DNA from: Balamuthia mandrillaris
Lineage: Eukaryota; Discosea; Longamoebia; Balamuthiidae
Direction of reading: 5' to 3'
Assembly (NCBI GenBank): GCA_031835245.1
Contig: JAVKOQ010000065.1
Location: 70,001-134,000, forward strand
Length of the DNA stretch: 64,000 bases
Below, in pieces: positions 10,861 through 21,286 of this stretch (within the stretch, counting starts at the first letter, position 1; each line of letters opens with the position of its first letter). Position numbers and translations under genes: made by a program. The notes beneath the pieces were generated by a model, which worked only from the letters and a program-made list of their open reading frames with translations, searched no databases and was not told the DNA's origin.

Positions 10861-12447
10861 TTAATCTTCCCACTCATCCCAGTCGCTATCTTTGCCTTCG
10901 TCATCGGACTCTGAGTCGCTAAGCTCTATGGCGATACGTCTTTGCAAAATGGCAGCCACATCGATCCTACCGTCATCTGCAGTGGTGCGTGGCTTTCTAT
11001 CTTCCTCTTTCACTTCCGTCTTCTTTAACTTCAGGCCCTCGTGTATCTGGTTCAAGAGACTGGAACGAGCTTCAGTAGGAGCTCCTGCTCCTACTGGCGC
11101 AGGCGGAGGCATAGGAGGAGGAGGACCGGCGGATTGCGGAGGAGCGGCGGGTGGTGGAGGAGCCGCTGGTGGAGGAGGACCTTGCGACCTTAATGGAAGC
11201 ATAGACGGAGAGGGAGATGACGGTGGAGGAGGATTGAAGGCTGGCGGAGTGGGCGCACCAGCACGAGCGTGCGCAGCAGGAGAAGCGGTTGAAGGAGTTA
11301 TAGGAGAATTTCTCCTGGCTCCTCCCATGGCCATCCCCGTTTTGGGTGGCTGCTGAGGAGCGGTTGCTGCGTGGTGATGATGAGAAAGAGCAGTAGGGGC
11401 TTCAGCAGGCCTTGAAGGGGCTACGGGTTGTGGTGAAGCTACGGCACTGGGCCTATGGCGAGCAGATTGGGAGCCTTGCTCTGGCACAGGTGGCGGCCCA
11501 AAGTCGGGCGGAGAAAGGAAGTAGGCTGACTGGGCAGGCACTCTTGCTCCACCCATGAAGCCAGCACCACCAACACGACCACGACCAGCTCCACCTCCTC
11601 CCATTAACATCTCAGGAGCAGCAGTGGAGGTCTCCACGGTTGGCTTGTTGTTGGCGGGACGAGGACGAAGCGTGGCGGCACCAGCGATGGGCAGGCGAGG
11701 AACCGTACCCGGAGCAGCAGAGGAGGAAGAGGAGGCATCCTCAGCAGCAGGACCACGGGCTGAACGAGGGGAAACAATATCCCCGCTGTCATCGATCAGC
11801 TCTCCATGCTGATTGTACCTAGTTCGCTTGAGCTTGGAGACCTGCACCTCGTTCTCGATCCTCTTGGGTGCACCTGCTTGCTTCTTGCCGGTCCTGCGCT
11901 TGGCCCGCCTGGCCTTAGCATTGGCTCGCTCCCTCTTCTGCACGGCCAGCCATTCGTACAGGAAAAAATCCGGGTCGGTGTAGTTCTTCACGCAGGACTC
12001 CCCTTCCTTGCAGAACTCATCCATGACGGCCAGGTTGGGCAAGGGCTCGCATTGCTCCTTCAACGCTTGGATGCAAGGGGGCGTGCTGTCCCTGCCCAGG
12101 AGCTGTGCGGTGTGCACCGGGTTGTGGTTCGAGGCCTCCATCTTTGGGTTTCGGCAAAAGAACTGCACGGGGGAGGCCTGGAGATACGCTTCGGCGGCGG
12201 GGGCGAACTCCGCGCATTGCTCGAAGCGCTGGGAGAGGCTTTGCAGGCGGTTCGAGGTGTTGGTGGCCAGTTGGTTCAGGTCGGAGAAGATCTGGTTGGC
12301 GTAGAGCAGCAGGTGCTGCATCTGGTTGAGAAGGGCGCACTCGCGGGCGTGGTTCATGAGCGGGAGCACCTGTTGGGCAGAGGAGGAGCCGACCTGGGCT
12401 TCTTCCACCACGGTGTCGCTGGGTAAGCCCCGCAACACGCGCACCAT
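10861..12447 (-). CDS. SCAR/WAVE actin-nucleation-promoting factor
   Basis: Single exon, 528 residues. The N-terminal Scar homology domain begins MVRVLRGLPSDTV and includes LLLYANQIFSDLNQLATNT, LKEQCEPLPNL and VKNYTDPDFFLYEWLAVQKR, matching the family YTNPSYFF/DLW block. A basic region (KARRAKRRTGKKQ) follows. The middle is a long Pro/Ala-rich region with repeated PPPP stretches for profilin/SH3 binding. The C-terminus is a complete VCA module: WH2 (SSLLNQIHEGLKLKKTEV), connector (DVAAILQRRIAIEL) and acidic tail ending DSDWDEWED with the terminal Trp that binds Arp2/3. It would act in the pentameric WAVE complex downstream of Rac. The start at 12447 matches the family N-terminus; an ATG 18 codons upstream is in frame but adds no homology. 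Confidence 0.95.
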   Translation of the reverse strand: MVRVLRGLPSDTVVEEAQVGSSSAQQVLPLMNHARECALLNQMQHLLLYANQIFSDLNQLATNTSNRLQSLSQRFEQCAEFAPAAEAYLQASPVQFFCRNPKMEASNHNPVHTAQLLGRDSTPPCIQALKEQCEPLPNLAVMDEFCKEGESCVKNYTDPDFFLYEWLAVQKRERANAKARRAKRRTGKKQAGAPKRIENEVQVSKLKRTRYNQHGELIDDSGDIVSPRSARGPAAEDASSSSSAAPGTVPRLPIAGAATLRPRPANNKPTVETSTAAPEMLMGGGGAGRGRVGGAGFMGGARVPAQSAYFLSPPDFGPPPVPEQGSQSARHRPSAVASPQPVAPSRPAEAPTALSHHHHAATAPQQPPKTGMAMGGARRNSPITPSTASPAAHARAGAPTPPAFNPPPPSSPSPSMLPLRSQGPPPPAAPPPPAAPPQSAGPPPPMPPPAPVGAGAPTEARSSLLNQIHEGLKLKKTEVKEEDRKPRTTADDGRIDVAAILQRRIAIELSDSESDDEGKDSDWDEWED

Positions 12448-12698
12448 TTTTCTTCTTGGCTGTCTTTCCCAGAAGGTTAAGTTCGAATACCCTGTGATCA
12501 CTTGCCTTAGAGCTGGTTCTTTTCTTCTTTCTCCTGTTTGGTTTTAACCTTTAAATAAAAAAAAACACAAATATAAATTCCTGTGCAGCGAAACGACACC
12601 CGCTTTAAGGTGCATCATATCGACAAAAATGGGCTGAACCGAAAGAAGAGCGTTCTTTTCTCGCTCTCTTTTGTGAACGAATGTTTTTTGTTTTTGTT

Positions 12699-13849
12699 TT
12701 AGGAGGACTTGCTGCTATAAGCTCGAATCCGGGCCAACAGATCCGACGTGGAGATACCATCCGTCCTTGGAAGCACTTTATCTATGCCTTTTTTTGTTTT
12801 GTTAATCGCTATCTCACCAGCAAACGAGAACAAAAGGAAAGACACAAAGAAAAAGAAAAGCATGACAATGAAGGGATAAACACAAACCTAAGTCTCTGGC
12901 ACCAGCGTAGAACTTGTCGTCAGGGTGATTGTATTCCTCAGACAGAGCAACGACGTGGATCTTATGCTTTATTAAGAACTCGACAGGAAGGTCGAAGCAG
13001 GGGGCGTCCGGGATGACCTTATGCACAAACTTGCAGGCAGCAACGGCTGCGTATCTCTCCTTCTCGTTCATGATGGGCTTGCGCTTGTACCGCGTTACAT
13101 CAGCGTCGTTGCACACTCCCACAAACAATCGAGTCCCCATTTTAGCAGCATTCTCAAACAACCTGAAAGTTTGTCATTAGTACATTGAAGTGAAGAAGAA
13201 GATGAAGAAGAGAGAAGAACAAGAACAAGAAGAAGAAGAACAAATAGTATTACGAACTTCATATGACCAAGGTGACAGAGGTCAAATACGCCAGAGCAGT
13301 AAACGTTACGATGAACGGTCAAGAAAGGCAGTTGCAAGTGCTGAGCCAAGTCTGAGAAAACAGAGAAGTAATAAAACGCCACCAACAGGATGGTCGCCAA
13401 GTGATGGAAGATGGAGAGCATGGCAAAGACCACGATCCACGGGTGGAGGTCCCTCTTTGCCATCTTTCCAAGAATGATGTCGCTGGTGACTACCGTCATG
13501 AACAGTCCATCACAAATGATGGGCCACAAGTAAGAAGAAGAGGAGGCAACAAGTTGTTGTGGCAGTATTTCTAGCTCTTCTATTGTCGTTGATGGGGCAG
13601 AGGAAGAAGAAAGATAGAGAGCAATGGAAGGAAAGAGTGCACGATAGATGAGACAGAACAAGAGTCCATTTCTGGTGGCATAGTTGGAGGAGGGGAGGCG
13701 AAGAGTCTCGATGAGAACGAGCACGTTGAGGGCGACGTAGACGGTAAGAACGACTTGCTCCAGGCGAACCGTCTGGAGGAGAGGATGGTGCAACCAGTCC
13801 AGCCCTATGGTTCCTCTTACAAGACTCACCTGTTGTTTGTTGGTTGAGC

Positions 13850-13880
<31 letters not shown>

Positions 13881-15040
13881 AAGAAGAAGAAGAAGAAGAA
13901 GAAGAAGAAGAAGAAGAAGAAGAAGAAGAAGAAGAACAAGAAGAAGAAGAAGAAGAAAGAAGAACAAGAAGAACAAGAAGAACAAGAAGAAGAAGAAGAA
14001 GGAAGAAGAAGAACAAGAACAAGAACAAGAAGAAGAACAAGAACAAGAAGAAGAAGAAGAAGAAGAAGAAGAAGAAGAACAAGAACAGAAGAAGAAGAAC
14101 AAGAACAGAAGAAGAAGAAGAACAAGAAGAAGAACAAGAAGAAGAAGAAGAACAAGAACAAGAAGAAGAAGAAGAAGAACAAGAAGAAGAAGAAGAAGAA
14201 CAAGAACAACAAGAAGAAGAAGAAGAAGAAGAAGAACAACAAGAAGAAGAAGAAGAAGAAGAAGAAGAAGAAGAAGAAGAAGAAGAAGAAGAAGAAGAAG
14301 AAGAAGAAGAAGAAGAAGAAGAAGAAGAAGAAGAACAAGAAGAAGAACAAGAAGAAGAAGAAGAACAAGAAGAAGAACAAGAAGAAGAAGGAGAAGAGGA
14401 AGAAACCCAAGTGAAGAACAAGAACAAGAAGATAAGGAAGAAGGAGACAACTACGAACCACCATGAACAAGAAGAGGGCCTCGCCCGGCCCGCCAAACAA
14501 GGAGTACCTCACCACGCCCGTCCGAAAGGCCCCCAAGTGCTCCCACAGAAACACCAGCTGGGCGGACTGCACCAGGTACCACACCAGCCGCACGTTGGTG
14601 CTGGCGCTGGCAGGGTCGCCCTGCGAAGGGGGGGTCATGCCCAGCAGGTTGCACACCGCCAGCACCAGGAACACGCTGCCCACCATGTCGCAGACGTTGT
14701 CAAAGAGCTCGCCCAAGGGGGAGTCGTTGCGGATGCGGCGGGCGTGGCGGCCGTCGATGGCGTCCAGGGTCTGGTAGGCGAACATGAGGAGGAAGACCAG
14801 GGCGGAGACGGCCTGGGGGTGCTCCTCCAGGTAGAGGTGGCTGACGTACCAGGCGTGCAGCAGGCAGAGCGCCCCGGCCAGGGAGAGCACGTTGGGCGCC
14901 ACCTCGTCCGGCACCAGCTGGGCCACCCGGTCCCAAAAGGGGGTCAGCACCTTGGTGGAGATGGAGTTGTCGATGAGGCCGCTGTTGGTCTTCCACCGCT
15001 CCACGTTGGCTCGTTGCGGTTCCGTCAGGAAGGAGTCCAT
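12699..15040 (-). CDS. Fused CDP-alcohol phosphotransferase and phosphoethanolamine/choline cytidylyltransferase
   Basis: Four minus-strand exons (about 15040-14475, 13830-13258, 13162-12888, 12781-12699) give about 500 residues. Exon 1 holds the CDP-alcohol phosphotransferase signature, DAIDGRHARRIRNDSPLGEL followed by FDNVCD, that is D-x2-D-G-x2-A-R-x8-G-x3-D-x3-D. Hydrophobic helices follow, many of them in exon 2 (for example FAMLSIFHHLATILLVAFYY). Without a break, exon 2 runs into a cytidylyltransferase domain: VYCSGVFDLCHLGHMK (HxGH), LFENAAKMGTRLFVGVCND, KRKPIMNEKERY and, in the last exon, LPRTDGISTSD (RTxGxSTS). The two domains catalyse consecutive Kennedy-pathway steps, making CDP-ethanolamine or CDP-choline and transferring the head group to diacylglycerol. 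Only one cytidylyltransferase domain is present. Exon-internal continuity excludes two separate genes. The substrate (ethanolamine versus choline) is not settled. Confidence 0.88.
13854..14400. repeat. Long (GAA)n/(TTC)n intronic microsatellite
   Basis: About 550 bp of GAA with interspersed ACAA changes, filling most of the roughly 640-nt intron between exons 1 and 2 of the phosphotransferase-cytidylyltransferase gene. The sense strand is pyrimidine-rich. All six frames are open through it, which creates long spurious ORFs. Confidence 0.95.
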
Positions 15041-15202
15041 CTTTATCTCTCTCTCTTTCTTTTTTTTTGATTTTAAATCTTTTCTTCTTCAAACAAAAAA
15101 GAAAAGAAAGGAAAGGAAAGAGAGAAGAAGAAGAAGAAGAGAGAAGAAAGGAAGAAGCTCTTTTTAAGGTGGTTCTGTTCTGTGAAAGCTTTCAAGAGGA
15201 GG

Positions 15203-16933
15203 TCAACCCTCCTCCGCTTCAACTTCCTCTCCTTCCTCTTCTTGGGCAACAACAAACTTGGCGGCGATGGGGAAGTGGTCGCTGGCACCGCTGCCCACAA
15301 ACACCTTGGCCGCCAAGCACTCCATTCTGCTCCCCCGCTTTCTTCCTCCTTCCTCCGCCTCCTCCTCCTCCTCCTCCTCCTCCGCCGCCGCCGCCTCTGG
15401 TTGCAGCACCACAGGGGCCGCGTTGTAGAACATGTGGTCGTAGGTGGCCGTGACCCTCTTCCCGCCCGGCAGGGGCCACCACCAGGTGGGCGACCCTGGG
15501 TCGAACTCTGCCAGGCAGCTGTGGAGGCCCATGCCTTCCCCTCCACCACCCCTTCCACCACCACTCCAGAAGCCCACCGAGTTGCCGGTGCATTCGGGCT
15601 CGTTGAAGTCCCCAGAAACGACCAGCAAGGGCAAGCCCTTGTGCTGCTTGTTGTCAAGGAGCAGGAGGTGCTTGGCATAGCTGCGCACTTCCTTGAGGCG
15701 GTCGGCCCGGCTGAGGGCGGGAGGGAGGGGCAAAGGCGTTCTCGTGGAGGCCGGCCAGGGCAGGGTCAGGTTCCTGGTGAGCGGAGGGCGGAGGTGAAGG
15801 TTCAAGATGTGCACAAGCGTTCCAGAAGACGAAGAGGCAGACGAGGACGTGGACGAAGAAGCAGAAGTAGGACCAGAAGTTGAAGAAGAGCCTGACGAAG
15901 AGTAGGAAGTAGCAGAAGAAGATGATGAAGAAGCACCTGACGAAGAGGAGGCAGAAGGAAGCTCGACTTTACAGAGAAGAGCCGGAAACCAGCCAACAGG
16001 AGAAGGAATCATCTCCACGCCTCGAATGGGCAGCTTGGAGAGCACGGCAATGCCACCAGCCTCGGGCAGGCTGTCCTTCTCGTCGTTTTGAAAGGTGTGA
16101 AAGTGGGCGTGGGGGTAGCGATGCTGGTTGTGAAGGATGGGCCGGAGGAAGCCCTCCCAGTGAGGTGTGGTCTCCTGCAAGCACAGCACATCCGCATCGA
16201 CCTGCTTGATGGCCTGCAGGATGGAGCGCTCCTCCTGCCCGAGGGCCGAAAGGTCGCACAGCCCAAAGTTGACGTTGTAAGAGGCAACGCTGAACATGTT
16301 GTCTGCTTCCACTTCTTCGTAGGACTTGACTTCTTCCTTCTCATCTTTGTTCTTCTTCTTCCTCCTCCTCTGATTCTTCTTTTCCTTCTTTGCATGAGAG
16401 GATGAAACAAGGGCTTGAGCGGAAGAGGCGGCCATTTCGAGGGCTTGCAGCCAGTCGCTGCGGTCCTGGTCGGAGGCGGCGCACATGAGGAAGTACACGC
16501 CTCGCTCTTTGCACTCGATGTCAAAGGCGTGCTTCTTGCCGGTCACGCTGACGAGCGAAACGGGAGAGAAGGTAAAGTTGCCGTTCAAGCGAACCACTTT
16601 TGCCACGTCTCCTTCCTCTTGTTCTGCTTCTTCTTCTTGTGTCTTCTTGCTTTCTTCCTCTGTTCCTTCTTGTTCTTCTTCCTCTCTGTTTGCTTCCGCT
16701 TTGTGTTCCTTGTTGTTGCTCAACAACTCCACGAAGAACAAGGTGGAGTCTTTGAGGCAAAGCCGAATGGGTTGCCACGTGAACAGTAGCTTTCCCTTTC
16801 GCAACAGGACGCGTCCTTCTTTGTCGGCCACCCATGACAGGGACTTTGCCGGAGCGATGAAGGCCGCTTTGCCCTTCTCGCTCTCTTCATCTTCATCTTC
16901 TTCTTGGGGTAACCCCTTTTTCTCTTTTTCCAT
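15203..16933 (-). CDS. PH domain plus endonuclease/exonuclease/phosphatase protein
   Basis: Single exon, 576 residues. Residues 25-165 look like a PH domain with an acidic insertion: GRVLLRKGKLLFTWQPIRLC, FTFSPVSLVSVTGKKHAFDI and SDWLQALEMAASSAQAL, the C-terminal helix with its Trp. A basic linker (KKEKKNQRRRKKK) follows. The C-terminal half is an EEP-fold hydrolase with the expected motifs in order: ASYNVNFG, DVLCLQETTPHW (metal Glu), GGIAVLSKLPI, LNLHLRPP, VVSGDFNEPE, ATYDHMFYN and GASDHFPIAAKF (catalytic SDH). Ser-rich and Gly/Glu-rich insertions interrupt it. The substrate could be a phosphoinositide, sphingomyelin or nucleic acid; the PH domain favours a membrane lipid (inference). Confidence 0.85.
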   Translation of the reverse strand: MEKEKKGLPQEEDEDEESEKGKAAFIAPAKSLSWVADKEGRVLLRKGKLLFTWQPIRLCLKDSTLFFVELLSNNKEHKAEANREEEEQEGTEEESKKTQEEEAEQEEGDVAKVVRLNGNFTFSPVSLVSVTGKKHAFDIECKERGVYFLMCAASDQDRSDWLQALEMAASSAQALVSSSHAKKEKKNQRRRKKKNKDEKEEVKSYEEVEADNMFSVASYNVNFGLCDLSALGQEERSILQAIKQVDADVLCLQETTPHWEGFLRPILHNQHRYPHAHFHTFQNDEKDSLPEAGGIAVLSKLPIRGVEMIPSPVGWFPALLCKVELPSASSSSGASSSSSSATSYSSSGSSSTSGPTSASSSTSSSASSSSGTLVHILNLHLRPPLTRNLTLPWPASTRTPLPLPPALSRADRLKEVRSYAKHLLLLDNKQHKGLPLLVVSGDFNEPECTGNSVGFWSGGGRGGGGEGMGLHSCLAEFDPGSPTWWWPLPGGKRVTATYDHMFYNAAPVVLQPEAAAAEEEEEEEEAEEGGRKRGSRMECLAAKVFVGSGASDHFPIAAKFVVAQEEEGEEVEAEEG

Positions 16934-17299
16934 ATCGGTCGTCGTGGTTTTTGAACCTCAAAAACAAACTACGCTTGTGTTTTTGAGCAGTTGGTTGAAC
17001 CACTTTCGCTTCGAAGTTTGACGAAGGCAACAAGAAAGCCTTTTGCCGTAAGAAATGTTTCAGGGAAAGCGTTACTATGAGACCACGCATGCATTCGAAT
17101 GGAACCTTGTTTTTTTTAAAAAAAAAACAAAGGCAACATACTTACTGCCATCATACACACATGCATTCGATTGAAAACCGATGCCCGCAACCTCAAAACC
17201 ACATAACACCCTCCCTCACTTCCTTATCCTTGTGCTTCTTGCTCGTTCCAACTTTCTTCCTTTTTGTCGACATTTATCCAAATATAGTGATTGTGACGT
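16934..17299. promoter_or_regulatory. Divergent promoter region
   Basis: About 365 bp between the EEP gene (minus) and the nucleotidyltransferase gene (plus). It holds GTCGAC at about 17266. A TGACGTCA-type CRE palindrome lies just inside the plus-strand gene at about 17326. The short word ATGCATTCGA occurs twice, at about 17090 and 17161. Confidence 0.35.
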
Positions 17300-18244
17300 A
17301 TGCTTTATTCTATTTTTGGACAAGTGACGTCAATTTCTGATCTTAGCTCCATCATCAGAGAAATGCAGCAAGAAGAAGAGCAGTATTTGCGGCCTGAACG
17401 GGTGCTCGATAACTTTGGTCTGGCGGATGAGGATGTGCTCAACATCTACCTTTACGGGAGCCGTGTGTATGGCACCCATTCCGCGGAGAGCGATTGGGAT
17501 TACATCGTCTTGCTGAGACGTGAAGTCGGCCTTTTAACAAAGCAAGCAGAAGAAGAAGAAGCCCAGCAACACGGCAAAGCAGAAGAACAAGAAGCTGGAA
17601 ATAAAGATGCTTCCAGCCAGCAACAAGTGTCCTCTTTGAAGGAGCTAGAAGCAGCATGTGATGGAAAGCTCACCATTCAAGGCAAAGATCTCGTTTCTGA
17701 TGCCACTCTTATCACCCTATCAAACTTTCAGCGGTTGCTTGATGCTCACTATCCACCTATTCTCGGTTGGCTCTTCTCTGTGCCTGTGCTCTCTTTGTTC
17801 TTTCCTTCTTCTCCGCCTTAACTTCTAACAACGCTCCCAAAAAAAGAATGCTATTATCTGCCATCCAACATGATTCTATTGCAACGACACCCACACTCGC
17901 AATTCCACTTTCAGTTGAGGCCCTCCGCTTTGAGGAGCACCTTCGCAGCCAAGTGCGACCACAGCTGGACCAAAGCCATGAAGAAGATGACAATAGCAAA
18001 GGACAAGAACGTGTACATCGCCAAGAAGAGCCTCTTTCACAGCTTTCGCATGCTGCATTACGCCATCGATATGTGCCAAGAGGGCGAGCTCTCCCACTTT
18101 CAGACGGAGGAGCTTCAACAGCTGTGGGCGGAGATCCGAGGCTGCGAGAGCGAGGAGTGGTCCTTCTATCAGCAACGCTACCGCCCTCGGTGGAACGCTC
18201 TCCGCTCGAAGCTGCGTGCCTTGGCACCGAAAAATTCCTCATAG
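17300..18244 (+). CDS. MNT-type nucleotidyltransferase-fold protein
   Basis: Two exons joined by an intron at about 17766-17845. Exon 1 contains LNIYLYGSRVYGTHSAESDW followed by DYIVLL, the Pol-beta superfamily GSRxxG...SDxD signature whose two acidic residues bind Mg. An insertion rich in Glu and Gln follows (about 17550-17650). Exon 2 (ECYYLPSNM onward) carries a helical domain with KKSLFHSFRMLHYAIDMC. The pattern resembles uncharacterised eukaryotic nucleotidyltransferases related to MNT proteins. The donor and substrate are unknown. The start is uncertain: 17300 keeps the longest frame, but the ATG at 17363 (MQQEEEQYL) directly precedes the conserved region, and an in-frame AG near 17346 could be a splice acceptor. 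Confidence 0.65.
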
Positions 18245-18542
18245 CTTCGATGTCACTTCTATTAGGTTGCGTTTCGGCTAAAACTCCGCGGAATATTTGT
18301 AAAAAAGGTAAAATTTGCCGAAGTTCGGGAAATTTAATCAAATTGTCTGCGCAGGAAATTTCGTGAGAAAACAGCAACAAAAAAAATAGAAAAGAAAAAC
18401 ATCGACGTGGCACTCGCCGCCTCTGTTGTCTCTTCTTCCTCGTCCTCCTCCGCCTTTCGCCACTTGCTTCGCCTTCTTCTTCTTCTTCTTCTTCTTTTCC
18501 TTCTCTCCTCTCAACCAAAAGGTTTTTAACAAGAACACCAGA
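18245..18542. other. Spacer upstream of amidotransferase gene
   Basis: About 300 bp. The first 110 bp are AT-rich with repeated GAAATTT/AAATTT words. The last 100 bp are pyrimidine-rich (TTC/CTC), as often seen next to start codons here. I see no gene. Confidence 0.3.
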
Positions 18543-21173
18543 ATGCGAGGACAACGGCCAAACCAATGCCAAACGTATTCGAGCAAGGAAGCAGCCGTCG
18601 TGCTCCGCCGTCTCGCCGTCGTTCGCAACCACCTCGACGCCTCCTCCGGAGGGTCTAGCCTGGCCCCCGGTGGCCGCCCTTTCTCACAACAAGGCGCTCA
18701 TGACCTCGCCACGAGCGACTGCTGCGGCATCATAGCCTTTGTGGGCAAGGAGAAGGACCCCGCCGCGAACTACCTCCTCGAAGGGCTGAAAATCTTGGAG
18801 CCCAGAGGGTATGACTCTGCCGGCATGACCACCGTCTCGGCCCAAGGCGGACTCATCACCACCAAGTTCGCCTCCCTCACCACCAGCGACGCCATCCAGA
18901 GGCTGCAGCAGCACGTCGGCGTGCACGAGGGGCATCGCAGCGGGATCGCGCACACGCGTTGGGCCACGCACGGCGCCCGCACGGACGTCAACGCCCACCC
19001 GCACCACGACCAGAGGGACCGGATCGCGGTGGTGCACAATGGCGTGATATTGAACGCGGCGCAGTTGAAGCAGGAGCTCATGGAGAAGCATGGCATCAAG
19101 TTCGTGTCAGAGACCGACACGGAAGTCATTTCGCAATTGGTAACGCCTCTCCTTATTCTTTCTGCTGGTGTTGTTTTTCTTCTTCTTTTCTTCTTCTTCT
19201 TGTTCGTCTCTTCTTGTGCTCTTCTCCTCGTTCTCTTGTTACTATCTCTAAAACTGCAATAAAACCAATTCAGATTGGATTGTACGTGTCAGAAGGACAT
19301 TCTTTGCTGGAAGCTGTAAACAAAACGCAGGACAGGTTAGAGGGAACATGGGGCTTAGCCATCATCGACAGAGATAATCCAGGTCAAATCATCGGCGCCA
19401 AGAAAGGCAGCCCTTTGTTGGTGGGCATTGGAGATGGAAAGATGTTCATAGCCTCTGAGTCCTCCGCCTTTAGCAAGTACACCAAAGAGTTCGTGGACTT
19501 GGAGGATGGGGAAGTGGCTGTTATAACGGCCGACTCGCACTCTCTTGACCGATCCAGGATAAAACGGGCTCACCAGGAACAGATCGAACTGTCTCCTGCT
19601 CCCTGGCCTCATTGGACAATTAAAGAAATCATGGAACAACCTGGTTTGTATCTTCTTCTTTACACATTTCTCCCTCCCTCCCTCCCTCTCTCTCTCTGCG
19701 TTCTGATTTCTGTTCTCTTCTTTCTTTTTTTTGGTTTAATACAGCGGCAATAGCGAGAGCGTTGAACTATGGAGGACGTATTTTGGACGAGAGCAGCACC
19801 AAGTTGGGAGGTCTGGAAGCCAATAAAGACACGCTTAGCGGGATTGACCATTTAATCATTGCTGCTTGTGGCACCTCCTATTTTGCTGGCATGGCTGGCG
19901 CGCACTTGATGCGTTCGTTGCATTCCTTCAAGACTGTCCAAGGTTTGTTTATGCTTTGTGTTGCGTTCTTCTTTTTTGAGTGTATCTTTCTTATCTACTT
20001 TATGCCAAAAGTAATGGATGCATCAGAAATGGTCGAAGAATGCCTTCCCAAAGCGAACAGCGGTCTGCTGGTCATCACGCAGAGCGGAGAGACTAAGGAC
20101 GTGCACAGAGCATTGGAGCTGGCGAGGTCTCTTGACATTCCATGTCTTGCTGTTGTCAATGCAGTCGGTTCGCTCATTGCTAGAGAGGCCCATTGCGGTG
20201 TATATCTTAATGCTGGAAGAGAGAACGCTGTAGCCAGCACCAAAGCTTTTACGAGCCAAGTTACTGTTCTTGCGTTGATCGCCGTTTGGTTCGCTCAGGT
20301 ATCTCTTTCCCTCCTCTCCTTCTCCCCCTCTACTTCTCCTCACACACATTCTCTTCTCTCTTCTCTCTCTCTTTCTCTCTCCTATCATACATGCATCAAC
20401 AAATAATAGGTGCGTCAGAATGGAGACAAACAAAAGAGAAAGTTGGTGGTAGAAGCATTGCATAGATTAGCAACGAACGTTGGAATGGTGCTGAATCAAG
20501 GCAGCAATCACCACAACAATAGAACCACAATCGTAAACAAACACGACATCATCAACAACCATAACGCAGCAGCAATCTCAGAAGATATTCGTGGTGTTCG
20601 ATGGCAGTGCCAACAAATAGCTCGCTCACTCGTGGAAAGTCAGACAAACCATTTGTTTGTGTTGGGAAAAGGAGCCGCTTTGCCTATAGCCCTGGAAGGA
20701 GCTTTGAAGATCAAAGAAATCAGTTACGTCCATGCTGAAGGTATCCATTGCTTTTCTTCTTTTTCCTGCTCCTTTCTTTTCTTTGTTTCTTTTTGTTTGA
20801 CTCACAAAAACTAGGTTATCCTGGAGGAGCACTCAAGCATGGCCCTTATGCCCTCATCGAACCCGGCACACCCATCATCCTCATCGTCCTCAACGACCGC
20901 CACGCCGCCTTCATGAAGACCGTCGCCGAGGAGGTCAAGAGCCGAGGCGCTCGTCTCATCATCATCACCAACGCTCCCGATCTCTTCCACCAACACGGCG
21001 AGCAGTTGGTGAGCGACGAGGAGAGAGACCTCATCGTCATCCCCAGCAATGGTCCCTTGAGCTGCCTGCTGGCCGTTTTGCCGCTGCAACTGTTGGCCTA
21101 CGAAATGGCGGTCTTGAAGGGGATCAACCCGGACAGACCGCGAAACCTCGCCAAGTCCGTTACGGTGGACTAA
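18543..21173 (+). CDS. GFAT: Glutamine:fructose-6-phosphate amidotransferase
   Basis: Six exons (18543-19139, 19274-19643, 19745-19942, 20012-20298, 20410-20740, 20815-21173) give about 713 residues. This is the first and rate-limiting step to UDP-GlcNAc. The N-terminal glutaminase domain has [37 protein letters not shown] and VHNGVI. The two SIS isomerase domains follow ([63 protein letters not shown]), ending in LAKSVTVD as in the family. The oddity is that about 60 residues precede the Cys of CGIIAFVG, which must be the free N-terminus for catalysis, so a processed pro-sequence or targeting peptide is implied. No in-frame ATG sits directly before that Cys. Confidence 0.95.
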
Positions 21174-21286
21174 CAGAAACGTTTTGTGCAAAAGTGAAGA
21201 AAGAAAGAAACGACAAGAAAGAAAGCGTTTGTAAAAGAAAAACAACAAAAAAAAAATGGATGGATTTGAACAAGTGCTTTCACAAA

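Noticed and set aside
11555-12426. Open plus-strand frames antisense to the SCAR gene
   Set aside because: The minus-strand frame has a complete SCAR N-terminal domain and VCA; the antisense frames are GC-rich shadows.
10861-12447. WASH or WASP as the identity of the VCA protein
   Set aside because: The N-terminal domain (MVRVLRGLPS..., VKNYTDPDFFLYEW) matches SCAR/WAVE, and there is no WH1, GBD or WASH homology domain.
13826-14496. Very long poly-Arg, poly-Phe, poly-Ser and poly-Leu reading frames
   Set aside because: They are simple translations of the intronic GAA/TTC tract, where no stop codon can occur. Real exons flank it on both sides.
18426-18542. Earlier ATG (MSLLPRPPPP...) for the amidotransferase
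   Set aside because: It lies in a pyrimidine-rich leader translated as Phe/Pro runs. The ATG at 18543 is closer to normal protein composition, though 5' data are needed to settle the true start.
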